A model generated the notes under the pieces. The model was given only the letters and a program-made list of their open reading frames with translations. It did no database searches and was not told the origin of the DNA. From CAZRGV01 sp964599655 (lineage in GTDB: Bacteria > Planctomycetota > Planctomycetia > Isosphaerales > Isosphaeraceae): 54,350 nucleotides of DNA. The stretch is taken from the NCBI GenBank assembly GCA_964599655.1, contig CAZRGV010000029.1, forward strand, positions 1 to 54,350, written 5' to 3'. Shown piece by piece: positions 44,624 to 54,273 of this stretch; within the stretch, counting starts at the first letter, position 1; every line of letters begins with the position of its first letter. The translations under genes and the position numbers were made by a program.

Positions 44624-45974
44624 GTCGCGTTTTGACACGGAGCTTCCGGGTCAGTTGCAGGACGACCTGACGTCACTCTCGCCTGCGGAACGAGCCGGCG
44701 ATTCGTTCACGACGCTCGACGCGATCGACCCGCCCTCCCTGGCCCGTGAGCGCGATCCGAGCGTGGTGAGCGTCGAGGAGCTTCTGCCCGATGCGTCGCT
44801 CGGGCCGGAACCCCAGCTCGAACCGGATCTCGCCTCGCCGTTCGGGGCGGTGGGAATGCCGAAGATGCTGACGTCGCCGTTTTCGGGGCGGCGCGGCGAC
44901 GCTAGGGCGCGGCTGGTGCGTCGCGAGGGAGGAACCGTCGAGTCGGAGGCAGCCGTCGAGCGGGGGCTCGACTGGATCGCCAGACACCAGCGGCGGGACG
45001 GTTCCTGGGGGCTGGACAACACGCCGCAGTGCCGGGACAACGGGTGCCCGAAACGTCCGGCCTCTGAGTCGGATACCGCGGCGACGGGCCTGGCGCTCCT
45101 GCCGATGCTCGGGGCGGGGCAGAGTCATCGCGAGCCAGGTCGCTACCAAGGGAATGTCGATCGAGGCATCGGCTGGCTTGTGAAGGTGCAGAAGCCCGAC
45201 GGCGACCTGTTCACGGGCGGCGGTGGTAACACTCATATGTATAGCCACGCGATCGCGACAATGGCCCTCTGTGAGGCGTATGGGCTGACACGTGATCCAG
45301 GGCTTCGCGCACCGTCGCAAAAGGCGATCGATTTCATCGTTCATGCCCAGAGGCCCAAAGGGGGAGGGTGGCGGTATAACCCGGGACAGGAAGGGGACAC
45401 GTCGGTTTTCGGGTGGCAGATGCTGGCGCTCCGCAGTGCGTATCTGGCTGGGTTGAAGGTTCCCGACGACGCGATACGAGACGGGCTGGCCTACCTGGAT
45501 CGCGCGGCGGCCGACAAGCCCAAGACGACCTACGCTTATCAACCCGGAGGTCAGGCGACGCCGGTAATGACGGCCGAGGCGTTGCTCGTTCGGCAGTACG
45601 TTGGCTGGGACCGCTCGTATCCGCCGATGGTGAAGGGGGCGGGACTCGTGGCGTCGCATCTGCTCCGATCCGAGGATCGAAACGTGTATTACTGGTATTA
45701 TGCGACCCAGTTACTGCACAACCTCCAGAACGACGGCTGGCGGCACTGGAACGCCAAGGTGCGAGAGACGTTGATCGCGACCCAGGTGAAGGGGAACGGG
45801 TGCGATCGTGGAAGCTGGGACCCGTTGCATCCGAAGCCCGACCAGTGGGGCCGTTCGGCGGGGCGGCATTTTGTCACCGCCATGTCGTTGTTGACTCTAG
45901 AGGTGTATTATCGCTACCTGCCGATCTACAAGTCGCTTGATACGAACCCCTTGATGAGGGAAACACCTCATTGA
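44433..45974 (+). CDS. Membrane-anchored terpene-cyclase-fold (prenyltransferase/squalene oxidase repeat) protein, copy 1
   Basis: 513 residues. A basic N-terminus (1-35) ends in APWGTSLSLHALLLFIFAVAIL, one inward-anchored helix with a TonB-like look (Ser-His in the helix). A Pro/Asp/Glu-rich linker (60-155) follows, then an alpha/alpha toroid from about 160: VERGLDWIARHQRRDGSW, SDTAATGLALLPML, MYSHAIATMALCEAYGLT, GWRYNPGQEGDTSVFGWQML, DRNVYYWYYATQLLHN. These are prenyltransferase/squalene-cyclase repeats, but no DxDD catalytic motif is seen, so cyclase activity is unlikely; a protein- or ligand-binding toroid facing the periplasm fits better. The next gene is a paralogue. Confidence 0.85.
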   Translation: MHRRPPRSLRIARLGLRRCRRWCERRLPWWLRWLAPWGTSLSLHALLLFIFAVAILIGKQPADESRFDTELPGQLQDDLTSLSPAERAGDSFTTLDAIDPPSLARERDPSVVSVEELLPDASLGPEPQLEPDLASPFGAVGMPKMLTSPFSGRRGDARARLVRREGGTVESEAAVERGLDWIARHQRRDGSWGLDNTPQCRDNGCPKRPASESDTAATGLALLPMLGAGQSHREPGRYQGNVDRGIGWLVKVQKPDGDLFTGGGGNTHMYSHAIATMALCEAYGLTRDPGLRAPSQKAIDFIVHAQRPKGGGWRYNPGQEGDTSVFGWQMLALRSAYLAGLKVPDDAIRDGLAYLDRAAADKPKTTYAYQPGGQATPVMTAEALLVRQYVGWDRSYPPMVKGAGLVASHLLRSEDRNVYYWYYATQLLHNLQNDGWRHWNAKVRETLIATQVKGNGCDRGSWDPLHPKPDQWGRSAGRHFVTAMSLLTLEVYYRYLPIYKSLDTNPLMRETPH

Positions 45975-46249
45975 TCGGTTCGCCAGCGATCGCGGTCCCG
46001 CGCGAGCGGGGACGCGCGGGCAGGTCGACCCCCAAAGAAGGCCGCGTTCGAATAAAACGGCGACGCACAACGTCCAAGGGAGCGAATCCGGCATTCTCGA
46101 AGGGTGGCCTCTGGGCTTGAGGGGTTTCGGTCGATTAGGATGGAGCCAATCCGCTGAGATCGTCAGGCCCTGGAAATCTCAGTCGCACCGGCGAATCCGC
46201 CCTCGTTTTCCACCTTCGGACCTATCACCTCGACGGTTGGGACGAAGTC

Positions 46250-47914
46250 ATGTCGCTGCTACCACTCCGTCGGCGGGGTCTGGTCGAGCGCTGGTGGATT
46301 CGATGGAAGTGGTCCAGGCGGTCGATCGCCCGGCGATTGCCGCAGTGGGCGCGTCGGGCGTTGCCCTGGGGCACGAGCGTGTTCTTGCACGCGGTCGTGC
46401 TGTTCGTCATCGCGCTGATCATTCAGATCTTCGCCGCTGAGCCCGAACCCCGCGACGTCTTCGGCAACGATCTGGCCGGGCAACTTCGCGATGACGTTAC
46501 GAGCCTTCAGGTTGACGATCACGCGGGCGACCCATTCACGGCCCTTGAGTCGCCGGTTCCACCATCGCTGCCGGTTCCGCTCGCCGCCGTCGAGCGGACG
46601 TTCAACCTGCCCGAACTCCCCTCGCAGGTCCAGCTTCGGCCGGAACCCGCGCTCTCGCCGGGTGACGTTACTCCTTCGAAGCCGAGACGCGCGCCGACGG
46701 ATTCCGGTGGCACGGGAACCACCAAAGCCGCGGTCGCGGCGCCGTTCTCGGGCCGGCAAGGGGCGGCGAAAGCGCGGCTCGTTCGAAGCGAAGGGGGTAC
46801 GAAAGAGTCGGAAGCAGCCGTCGAGCGGGGGCTCGACTGGATCGCCAGGCATCAAAGGCCCGACGGCGCGTGGAGCCTCGACACCAACGACATGTGCACG
46901 GCCCCCGGCTGTCCCCCTTGCCTGTCCATGCGGTCGGACACCGGAGCCACCGGCCTGGCGCTCTTGCCACTCCTTGGCGCGGGGCACCTTCACACCGAGC
47001 CCGGCCGGTATCAGACCACCCTCGCGCGTGGCCTGAAGTGGCTGATCAACGCGCAACAGCCCGACGGAGCGATCTTTACCGGAGGCGGAACCCATACGGC
47101 CATGTACAGTCATGCGATCGCCACCATGGCCCTCTGCGAAGCCTACGCCTTGACGCACGACCCGAGGCTCCGTTCCCCCGCGCAAAGGGCGGTCAACTTT
47201 CTCATCCGGGCGCAGCACCCGCTGGGCGGCTGGCGTTATGTGCCACAGATGGAAGGGGATACGTCAGTGCTTGGTTGGGTCATGTTTGCGCTTCGAAGTG
47301 CGAACCTTGGGGGGTTGTCGGTTTCGAAAAAGGCCCTCGGGAAGAGTGCCAGGTATCTCGATCTGGCGGCGGCCGACCGCTTGAAGTCGATCTATGCCTA
47401 CAAGGCAGGCATGCCGATGACCTTCTCCATGACCGCGGAAGCCCTCGTTTGCCGCCAGTTGCTGGGATGGCCCAGGGAGTCGCCGGCCTTGCTGCAAGGA
47501 TCGGCCCTGATCGCCCGACATCTCAACGAATCCACCGAGCGAAACATTTACTACTGGTATTACGCGACCCAGTTGCTCCACAACATGCACGACAAGAACT
47601 GGGAGGTCTGGAACGCGAAGATCCGGGAAGAACTGGTGGCCACGCAGATTCGGGGCGTCGAGTGCGACCGGGGAAGCTGGGACCCGACCTCGCCCGCGAC
47701 CGACCTCTGGGGCTCGAAGGGAGGCCGCCTGTTTCAAACGTCCCTCTCACTCCTGACCCTGGAGGTCTATTACCGTTACCTGCCGTTGTATCGTGACCGG
47801 GGCGGAGCCATTGTCGGCAGCGACGACGCCGGACTGGCCGAGGCCGAGGAACCAAAAGCAATCGTCGGCGACGGGAAGCCAGCGGCCAAGCCCGAGGACT
47901 CCGATGAGGATTGA
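46250..47914 (+). CDS. Membrane-anchored terpene-cyclase-fold protein, copy 2
   Basis: 554 residues, a tandem paralogue of the 44433 gene with the same plan: Arg-rich start, helix LPWGTSVFLHAVVLFVIALIIQIF, acidic/Pro linker and a toroid with VERGLDWIARHQRPDGAW, SDTGATGLALLPLL, MYSHAIATMALCEAYAL, GDTSVLGWVMFALRS and ERNIYYWYYATQLLHN. The linker is longer than in copy 1 and the C-terminus has an extra acidic tail (from about residue 515, EAEEPKAIVGDG). A 35-base stretch is identical between the genes (44949-44983 and 46814-46848), so the duplication is fairly recent or under conversion. The 275-base gap between copies suggests a separate promoter. Function unknown. Confidence 0.85.
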   Translation: MSLLPLRRRGLVERWWIRWKWSRRSIARRLPQWARRALPWGTSVFLHAVVLFVIALIIQIFAAEPEPRDVFGNDLAGQLRDDVTSLQVDDHAGDPFTALESPVPPSLPVPLAAVERTFNLPELPSQVQLRPEPALSPGDVTPSKPRRAPTDSGGTGTTKAAVAAPFSGRQGAAKARLVRSEGGTKESEAAVERGLDWIARHQRPDGAWSLDTNDMCTAPGCPPCLSMRSDTGATGLALLPLLGAGHLHTEPGRYQTTLARGLKWLINAQQPDGAIFTGGGTHTAMYSHAIATMALCEAYALTHDPRLRSPAQRAVNFLIRAQHPLGGWRYVPQMEGDTSVLGWVMFALRSANLGGLSVSKKALGKSARYLDLAAADRLKSIYAYKAGMPMTFSMTAEALVCRQLLGWPRESPALLQGSALIARHLNESTERNIYYWYYATQLLHNMHDKNWEVWNAKIREELVATQIRGVECDRGSWDPTSPATDLWGSKGGRLFQTSLSLLTLEVYYRYLPLYRDRGGAIVGSDDAGLAEAEEPKAIVGDGKPAAKPEDSDED

Positions 47915-48160
47915 GCGTGACTCGCCTGAAATGGCGATGGTCGTCGCGGGCAATCGCGCCTTCGTAAGCATTTGATCGAGGCCGTATCTCGTCAGGGAGA
48001 GGGATGTGGGACTTGGTCTTCGAGACCGACCTGTGCCGAGGATCGGAATGCCGGTTGTGCGGCTTTGCGCTTGGCCGAACGGGGGCGTGTGTCGTACACT
48101 TGTTAGGTATGAGGCGGAGGCTCGAGGCCCGACCTCCGGGCCCATTCTCGACGGTGTGAC

Positions 48161-49852
48161 ATGTCCCAGCGCGACGAAATGTCTCCGACAAGCGGCAACG
48201 AGGGTACGGGCGCCTGGGCTTCCCAGCCGGATCGCGATTTGACCGGCCGAACCCTGGGAGATTTTCAAGTCGAGCGAATGCTGGGGCATGGGGGTATGGG
48301 CGAGGTTTACCTGGCCCGCCAACTCAGCCTCGATCGCCCCGTCGCCCTGAAAGTGCTCCGGCCGGAGTTGTTGTCGAACCCGACGTACATGGCGCGGTTC
48401 GAGGCGGAAGCCTGGGCGGCCGCGAAGCTCAACCACCCGAATATCGTCCACATCTATACGCTGGGCGGATTCGAGGGGCTGCGGTTCATCGCCATGGAGT
48501 ACGTCCAGGGGACGAATCTCAAGGAGTACCTTGCCAAGAAAGGCGTGCCCGACTTGCCACTGGCGATGTCGATCATGCGACAAGCGGGTCAGGCGGTCGG
48601 CGCGGCGGGGGAGATCGGGCTGGTTCACCGGGACATCAAGCCTGAGAACCTTTTGCTGACCCGCAAGGGACAGGTGAAGGTCGCCGACTTCGGGCTCTGC
48701 CGACGACCCGGGGCCGACAAGTTGAACCTGACCCAGCCCGGCGTGACGCTTGGCACGCCGATGTACATGAGTCCCGAACAGGTGCAAGGGCACGCGTTGG
48801 ACCACCGGAGCGACCTCTACTCCCTGGGGGTGACCTTCTATCACATGCTGGCCGGGTTTCCCCCGTTCCAGGCGGAGACGGCGGTGGCTCTGGCCTTAAA
48901 GCACGTGCGGGACAAACCCGTGGACCTGGCCGTTCACCGGCCCGACCTTCCGCCCGACCTTTGCCGGCTGGTCATGAAGCTGCTCGAGAAGGATCCGATC
49001 GAGCGGTACCAATCCGCAACCGAGATGCTTCGCGACCTGTCCAAGATCAAGGAGCAAATTCAGGCGCAGCTCACGACCCAGCCATCGCTCGAGATCACGT
49101 CGAAAATGGTTTCGGACGCTTCCGCGGCCGTCACCAGGACCGAGTCAACGGAGGCGACACGTCCGTCCAAGGCGTGGAAACCTCCACGATGGTCGCTGCC
49201 GAGGGTCGGCAAAGGCACACTCGTGATCCTTGGCCTTGTGGCGATGGCGGCCGGTTCGGCTTGGGGCTGGTACGACCGAGCCGACGACTTGCTCGGCCCC
49301 CGAGCACCCGGTTCCACGGCACTGCCCGGCCTCTGGATCGACCGCTGGGAGACCCTTCCGAGATTGCCGAGTCCGGAGTCACAGTATCGTTATGCACAGA
49401 CGCAGGCAACCGAGGCAAGCCGGCAGGCCGCGTGGCTCGCCGTGCCTGGCTACTTCCCGGACGCGATCGTGTGGAGCGAGAAAGCCTATGTCCAGCTTGC
49501 CCGGCAGTTGCTCCGCGCCGGTGATGCCGAGCGGCTTGAGATTCTGGGGAAAGAACTCTCGGAGGGAGAGCCCTCGCGTTCGGAGAACTCCCGGCTGCTG
49601 GGTCGGATATCGCAGGCAGGCGCAGCGGCGCTGCGAGGCGATGCTCCGGCAGTGATCGACCAGTTTCTCCAGATTTCGAACTTCAATCTTCTTGACCCGG
49701 CATTGGCCGAGCTCGGGCTGGAGGTGGTGCTGACGGCGCGTCGGAAGGCGCCGAGACCGCCGGACAATCGGCTGGTCACGATCCGCAACAACTTGCTGGC
49801 TCCACTCCATCTTGACCCCCTGGTCCGCCAGGGCTTTGAGAGCTTAAACTGA
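48161..49852 (+). CDS. Transmembrane Ser/Thr protein kinase (PknB-like)
   Basis: 563 residues. The kinase domain (about 34-300) has the Gly loop LGHGGMGEVYLAR, catalytic Lys64 in VALKVL, HRDIKPEN with Asp159, DFG with Asp177, GTPMYMSPEQ (activation segment/P+1) and DHRSDLYSLGVTFYHML. All active-site residues are present. A juxtamembrane stretch rich in Ser/Thr (300-345) precedes one helix (TLVILGLVAMAAGSAWG, 353-369). The extracytoplasmic part (370-563) is helical and unassigned. It is followed 126 bases later on the same strand by a FHA-SpoIIE protein, which suggests a phospho-signalling pair. ATG 48179 is an alternative start. Confidence 0.93.
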   Translation: MSQRDEMSPTSGNEGTGAWASQPDRDLTGRTLGDFQVERMLGHGGMGEVYLARQLSLDRPVALKVLRPELLSNPTYMARFEAEAWAAAKLNHPNIVHIYTLGGFEGLRFIAMEYVQGTNLKEYLAKKGVPDLPLAMSIMRQAGQAVGAAGEIGLVHRDIKPENLLLTRKGQVKVADFGLCRRPGADKLNLTQPGVTLGTPMYMSPEQVQGHALDHRSDLYSLGVTFYHMLAGFPPFQAETAVALALKHVRDKPVDLAVHRPDLPPDLCRLVMKLLEKDPIERYQSATEMLRDLSKIKEQIQAQLTTQPSLEITSKMVSDASAAVTRTESTEATRPSKAWKPPRWSLPRVGKGTLVILGLVAMAAGSAWGWYDRADDLLGPRAPGSTALPGLWIDRWETLPRLPSPESQYRYAQTQATEASRQAAWLAVPGYFPDAIVWSEKAYVQLARQLLRAGDAERLEILGKELSEGEPSRSENSRLLGRISQAGAAALRGDAPAVIDQFLQISNFNLLDPALAELGLEVVLTARRKAPRPPDNRLVTIRNNLLAPLHLDPLVRQGFESLN

Positions 49853-49978
49853 GCGGAGCCGATCCGGTCACGTCTGGGCGACGTCTATCCGAGCGATTGT
49901 GCGAAACAGTTTTGGCAAAAACCGTGCGCCTTGCCTCGGGCGCTGTTCTGTCCTGCCAAGCGACGGGAGTCTCCTGAA

Positions 49979-51694
49979 ATGGCCGTCCTCGTGCTGACCA
50001 ACGGCAACCCGCCCGGCCAGGTCATCGAGATCACCGAGCCCGAGATGCTGATCGGCCGCATGCCAAAGTGCGACATCGTGCTCGATCCCCACGGCGTCAG
50101 TCGAGAGCATGCCAAGATCCGTCGTGAGGGGAACCAGTACTTCCTTGTCGACCTCGATTCGAGGAACAAGACGAAGCTGAACGAGCGAGTGATTCTCCCG
50201 AAGCAAGACTATCCTCTGAATCCGGGCGATCGCATCAACATTTGTGATGTTGAATTGATCTTTTACAACAGGTTTCCCCAACCAAGCCCGATTGAAGGGG
50301 GCAATGGTTCGGTTGAGGTGACGGAAGGGATTGACGATTCTCGCATCCAGACGATGGACGCCTCCCGGTCCGACCTGCTGACGATCGTCGTCAAGCCCGA
50401 AGTGAAGCTGAAGGCGCTGCTGGAGATCTCAAGGAACCTGTCGAGCAACCTCAAGATCGACTCGGTCGCGCCAAAGATTCTCGACTCGTTGCTAGAGCTA
50501 TTCGGCCAGGCCGAGCGTGCGTTCCTCGTCCTGCTCAAGGAAGACGAAACGAAGTGGTCGATCCGGCAGACGTTCCACAAGACACGCCCTCCCAAGAAAG
50601 CGGGCCTCAAAAGCTCGCTCGGGCGTGTTCCGGCCGACGAGGCCCGAATGAGCATCAGCCGATCGATCATCAACCACGTGCTTGGGCAGAAGAAGGCCGT
50701 GCTGAGCGAAGACGCTGGCAACGACCTGAACCTTCCCACGAGCGCCTCGATTGCCGACCTGAAAATCCGCTCCGTGATGTGTGCGCCGTTGCTGACGCCG
50801 GACGGTGAGGCGTTGGGAATTCTCCAGCTCGACACGAGCGACCGGCGCAAGTTTGATCAGGATGATCTGGATGTGCTGATCGCTCTGGCCGGCCAGGCGG
50901 CCATCGCCTTGCAGAACGCGGCTATGCATGAAAGTCTGCTGGCGCAGGAGCGCATCAAGCGCGATCTGGGACTGGCCCAGACGATCCAGATGCGGTTCTT
51001 GCCCCGATCGGTGCCGAAACCTCCGGGATACGAATTCTTTGCCCACTACCACGCGGCGTATGAGGTGGGTGGGGACTACTATGACTTTGTTCCTCTGGGT
51101 GATACCAGGCTGGCGATCGCGCTGGGGGATGTTGCCGGGAAGGGGGTCGCCGCCGCCTTGATGATGGCCAAGTTCTCGGGCGACACCCGATATTGTATTC
51201 TCACCGAGGGGGCTCCCGGTCCGGCCGTTGACCACCTGAACCTCCTGCTGTGTCAGGCCGAGATCGACGAGAAGTTCATCACGTTGAGTCTCTGCGTTCT
51301 TGACCTTCAAAGCCGTCGGCTGACGGTGGCCTCGGCGGGGCACCTTCCCCTCATGATCCGGCGCTCGAATGGCTCGGTGGAAGAGGTCGGGACGGAGGTC
51401 AGCGGCTTTCCCCTGGGCATCGACCCCGTTGCGATGTACGGACAGGTTCTGGTAGACCTCGATCCGGGGGATGTCGTCGTCATCTACTCCGACGGTGTCA
51501 CCGATGCCCGAAGTCCCCGAGAAGAACTTTACGACTCCAAGGACAACCGCCGCTTAATTCGCCGCGTGGCCGAGTCCGTCGGAGGTCCCAGCGCGGTCGG
51601 CCGGGCGATTCTTCAAGAGCTCCGCGAGTTCTCCGCCGGGCATCCCCAGGCCGACGATATCACCCTGATCTGCTTCGGCCCGACTGAGAAATGA
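49979..51694 (+). CDS. FHA - GAF - SpoIIE phosphatase signalling protein
   Basis: 571 residues from ATG 49979, where FHA begins almost at once; an upstream in-frame ATG (49931) adds 16 residues. The FHA domain (about 5-105) has LIGRMPKCDIVL, SREHAKI and the Asn-rich DLDSRNKTKLNE, the surface that binds phosphothreonine. GAF (about 145-335) includes VMCAPLLTPDGEALGILQLD. The PP2C-type SpoIIE domain (about 360-570) shows GGDYYDFVPLGDT, LGDVAGKGVAAALMMA, SAGHLPLMI, IYSDGVTDARSPREELY and ADDITLICFG with the metal Asp residues. It can thus read a phosphorylated partner, possibly the kinase encoded just upstream, and act as a phosphatase in partner switching. Cytoplasmic. Confidence 0.93.
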   Translation: MAVLVLTNGNPPGQVIEITEPEMLIGRMPKCDIVLDPHGVSREHAKIRREGNQYFLVDLDSRNKTKLNERVILPKQDYPLNPGDRINICDVELIFYNRFPQPSPIEGGNGSVEVTEGIDDSRIQTMDASRSDLLTIVVKPEVKLKALLEISRNLSSNLKIDSVAPKILDSLLELFGQAERAFLVLLKEDETKWSIRQTFHKTRPPKKAGLKSSLGRVPADEARMSISRSIINHVLGQKKAVLSEDAGNDLNLPTSASIADLKIRSVMCAPLLTPDGEALGILQLDTSDRRKFDQDDLDVLIALAGQAAIALQNAAMHESLLAQERIKRDLGLAQTIQMRFLPRSVPKPPGYEFFAHYHAAYEVGGDYYDFVPLGDTRLAIALGDVAGKGVAAALMMAKFSGDTRYCILTEGAPGPAVDHLNLLLCQAEIDEKFITLSLCVLDLQSRRLTVASAGHLPLMIRRSNGSVEEVGTEVSGFPLGIDPVAMYGQVLVDLDPGDVVVIYSDGVTDARSPREELYDSKDNRRLIRRVAESVGGPSAVGRAILQELREFSAGHPQADDITLICFGPTEK

Positions 51695-51830
51695 GCCACC
51701 AGTGCATCGACAAATGGTCGACGAGGACCAGACCCTCGCTGGGTAGCTTCCGGAAGTCAATTGTCCGGTTTTGCGTCTGAGCGGCGGCCACTCGTCGCGG
51801 CTTTCGGTTTGCCAGCGGCTTGGATCGTGC

Positions 51831-52724
51831 TTACCGTGCCTCGGTTTTCTCCTTCTGGGGCGTTTCTTTCAACGGCTTCGTGCTGATTGTCAGCTCGTCG
51901 ATCCACAAAGTCTGCTCGTGCGGCAAAAGGCCGAGACCGAAGTAAGGCGTGAGGAGAAACTGGTTGAATTTCATGTTCGGATAGTCGGTCGAACGAAGTA
52001 CCACGTCATTGCGATCCACGACGAGCTTGCCGTCGATCCAGCCTCGAATGATTCCATCAGCATTGGGTTGATCACGTGTGCGATCGAGACTATTTAACCG
52101 GAACATGGCGTCGATGCGGTGCCACGCGTCGTCGTTCAGCGGTGCCTCTTCGCTATCGTGGAACTTGCCGTTGTAGCCCCCTCGCAGGGGGCCCTGGGTC
52201 AGGCCGTGAGGCGCGTCGCGATTCTGGATGTCCTGGGTCGCGAGACGGAGCTTTCCCTCGTGCGGCTCAATGTAAACCGTGAGGTGGCTGGCGGCTGGAC
52301 CATGGAACTTGCCGTTTTCCGTCGTCAGGAAATGCATCATGTGCGGGTGGTAGTCACGACCCGTCCAGCCCCATCCCGGCGAGAGCCTGAGGAAAAACCG
52401 CAAAGAAACGGTCTCCGTTGGTTCGAACTGCCGGCGCATGCCGGACGATCGATCGGGCGTGGTTGTCCCAGGCTTCCAGTGGTATTCGATGCAGCCGCTT
52501 CCCGCTTGAGGATTGTCGCGGGAAATGACGAACGTCCTGCCATCATACCAACCCCGTTCACCCAGTCGGTTGTCATCGAACGATTCGTGAAACAGGACTC
52601 CGTCCGGTGGATCGGACGGGTCGGCGGCTAGCGACGCGTGGCGGACGGTCAGCGCGATCAGGGTGACCCCGAACGCGGTCAGGGTCGCGAGACCACGGGG
52701 CCGAGCCGAACTTGCGTTTCGCAT
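51831..52724 (-). CDS. Secreted concanavalin-fold polysaccharide lyase-like protein
   Basis: 297 residues from ATG 52724, with GGAGGGT at 7 bases. Residues 1-33 are a signal peptide ending near ASLAADP. The body is beta-rich: LFHESFDDNRLGERGWYDGR, CIEYHWKPG, VSLRFFLRLSPGWGW, WHRIDAMFRLNS, DGIIRGWIDGKLVVDRNDV and LWIDELTIS. This order, with the W-x-G-x-x-V and 'wIDel' strands, is typical of jelly-roll proteins related to alginate or heparin lyases and LamG domains. I see no clear catalytic set, so it may bind rather than cleave glycans. It is convergent with the FHA-SpoIIE gene. Confidence 0.72.
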   Translation of the reverse strand: MRNASSARPRGLATLTAFGVTLIALTVRHASLAADPSDPPDGVLFHESFDDNRLGERGWYDGRTFVISRDNPQAGSGCIEYHWKPGTTTPDRSSGMRRQFEPTETVSLRFFLRLSPGWGWTGRDYHPHMMHFLTTENGKFHGPAASHLTVYIEPHEGKLRLATQDIQNRDAPHGLTQGPLRGGYNGKFHDSEEAPLNDDAWHRIDAMFRLNSLDRTRDQPNADGIIRGWIDGKLVVDRNDVVLRSTDYPNMKFNQFLLTPYFGLGLLPHEQTLWIDELTISTKPLKETPQKEKTEAR

Positions 52725-53109
52725 GGATGTACCCTCCGCACACGCGATCCGGGGTCAGGGTTTCCGCCGTCGGACCCATCGCGTCACGATCTAATCCGGC
52801 GGCCTTGGTGCGCGATTCACGAGGGATCGTCGAGGGTCATTGTGACCCCGAGCGACCTCCCGAGCAACGCGCGGCCCGCCAGAAACGGGGCTCGACGTCC
52901 CCCTTCTGGCTGGGCCCTCGGTAGACCTTGCGTGACCCTCCCAAGACGATGATTACTTCGCCTGTAAGGCGGACGGATCGGGCCGAGTGGGGTCCGCGCC
53001 AGGCTCGCCTTCCATGAGAAACTCCGGTAGAGTTCGTAAAATGAGCCGTCCCGCCGGACGATTTTCTCCAAGCGGGACTTCGTCTTGTGACCCGCGACGG
53101 AGGTAACGC
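52725..53109. other. Divergent intergenic region, no gene seen
   Basis: 385 bases between two divergent secreted-protein genes. Short open frames on both strands lack ribosome-binding sites. GGAGGTAACGC just before 53110 is the site for the next gene. No clear promoter boxes. Confidence 0.45.
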
Positions 53110-54273
53110 ATGCGAGTCTGGCGAATCACGCTCCTGGCGTTGACGTTGATCGTGGCCGCGGGCGAGGCTGAGGCGGAGGACCGATCCTTTTCCAAGGGGC
53201 TGCCCAGGACTCCCGATGTCTTTCCTGTCGCGGTCTGGCTTCAGGCCCCGAGTCACGCGGCGCGCTACCGCGAGATCGGCATCAACCTGTATGTTGGGCT
53301 CTGGAGAGGCCCGACCGAGGAGCAGCTCGATACCCTGGACAAGGCCGGGATGAAGGTCATTTGCGGGCAGAGCGAGCGGGCGTTGCGCTTTAAGGATCGC
53401 CCGACGATTGTCGGCTGGATGCACGGGGACGAGCCCGACAATGCCCAGTCGCTCGGACGAGGTCAGGGATACGGCCCGCCGATCCCTCCCGCCAGGATCA
53501 TCGAAAGCTACGAGAAACTTCGGCGGAATGACCCTGATCGACCGGTCTTGCTGAATCTGGGTCAGGGCGTGGCCTGGGACGGCTGGTACGGTCGAGGCGT
53601 GCGGACGAACCATCCGGAAGATTATCCGGAATACCTTCGTGGCTGCGACATCGCCTCGTTTGACATTTACCCGGCAAGCCACGACCGCAAGGAAGTGGCC
53701 GGCAAGCTCTGGTACGTGCCTCAAGGGGTGGATCGCCTCCGGCGCTGGACCGAAGGGCGAAAGGATGTCTGGTGCTGCATCGAGACGACGCGGATCAGCA
53801 ATGAGAAGACCAAGCCCACGCCCTCGCAAGTCCGATCGGAGGTCTGGATGGCCCTGATCCACGGCGCCAACGGGATCATCTACTTCGCCCATCAGTTCAA
53901 ACCAAAGTTTATCGAAGCCGGACTTCTCGCGGATGACGCGATGGCCCGAGAGGTCGCGTCCATCAACCGGCAGATTCAGCAACTGGCCCCCGTGCTGAAC
54001 AGCGAGAAAGTCGTCGAAGGCGTGAAGGTCGATTCGTCCGAAGCGCAGGTCCCGATCGACATCATGGCCAAACGGCTTGAGAATGCTGTCTACATCTTTG
54101 CGGTCGCCATGCGTGACGGGAAAACGACCGGGACCTTCACCGTACCTGGTGTGGGTAACGCCCGCGTCGAGGTTCTGGACGAGGGCCGGACAATCCAGGC
54201 CAAGGACGGATCATGGAGCGATCCGTTCGGGGACTATCAGGTCCATCTGTACCGGATCACGACCACGCCGTAG
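53110..54273 (+). CDS. Secreted TIM-barrel protein, glycoside-hydrolase-like
   Basis: 387 residues with a clear signal peptide (MRVWRITLLALTLIVAAG, cleavage near EAEAE) behind GGAGGT. The fold reads as a glycosidase-type barrel: PVAVWLQAPSHAARYREIGINLYVG at the first strand, IVGWMHGDEPDN with an acid where a GH-A proton donor would stand, PVLLNLGQGVAWDG, CDIASFDIYPAS, DVWCCIETTRIS with a second Glu where a nucleophile would be, and ALIHGANGIIYFAHQF. A small beta-sandwich closes the protein (NAVYIFAVAMRDGKTTGTF onward). Planctomycetes carry many such orphan barrels; substrate is unknown. The remaining 77 bases to the window end show no feature. Confidence 0.8.
   Translation: MRVWRITLLALTLIVAAGEAEAEDRSFSKGLPRTPDVFPVAVWLQAPSHAARYREIGINLYVGLWRGPTEEQLDTLDKAGMKVICGQSERALRFKDRPTIVGWMHGDEPDNAQSLGRGQGYGPPIPPARIIESYEKLRRNDPDRPVLLNLGQGVAWDGWYGRGVRTNHPEDYPEYLRGCDIASFDIYPASHDRKEVAGKLWYVPQGVDRLRRWTEGRKDVWCCIETTRISNEKTKPTPSQVRSEVWMALIHGANGIIYFAHQFKPKFIEAGLLADDAMAREVASINRQIQQLAPVLNSEKVVEGVKVDSSEAQVPIDIMAKRLENAVYIFAVAMRDGKTTGTFTVPGVGNARVEVLDEGRTIQAKDGSWSDPFGDYQVHLYRITTTP

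Noticed and set aside
52837..53982. Minus-strand open frame of 381 codons
   Set aside because: Antisense of the secreted TIM-barrel gene and its upstream region; no family match by eye.
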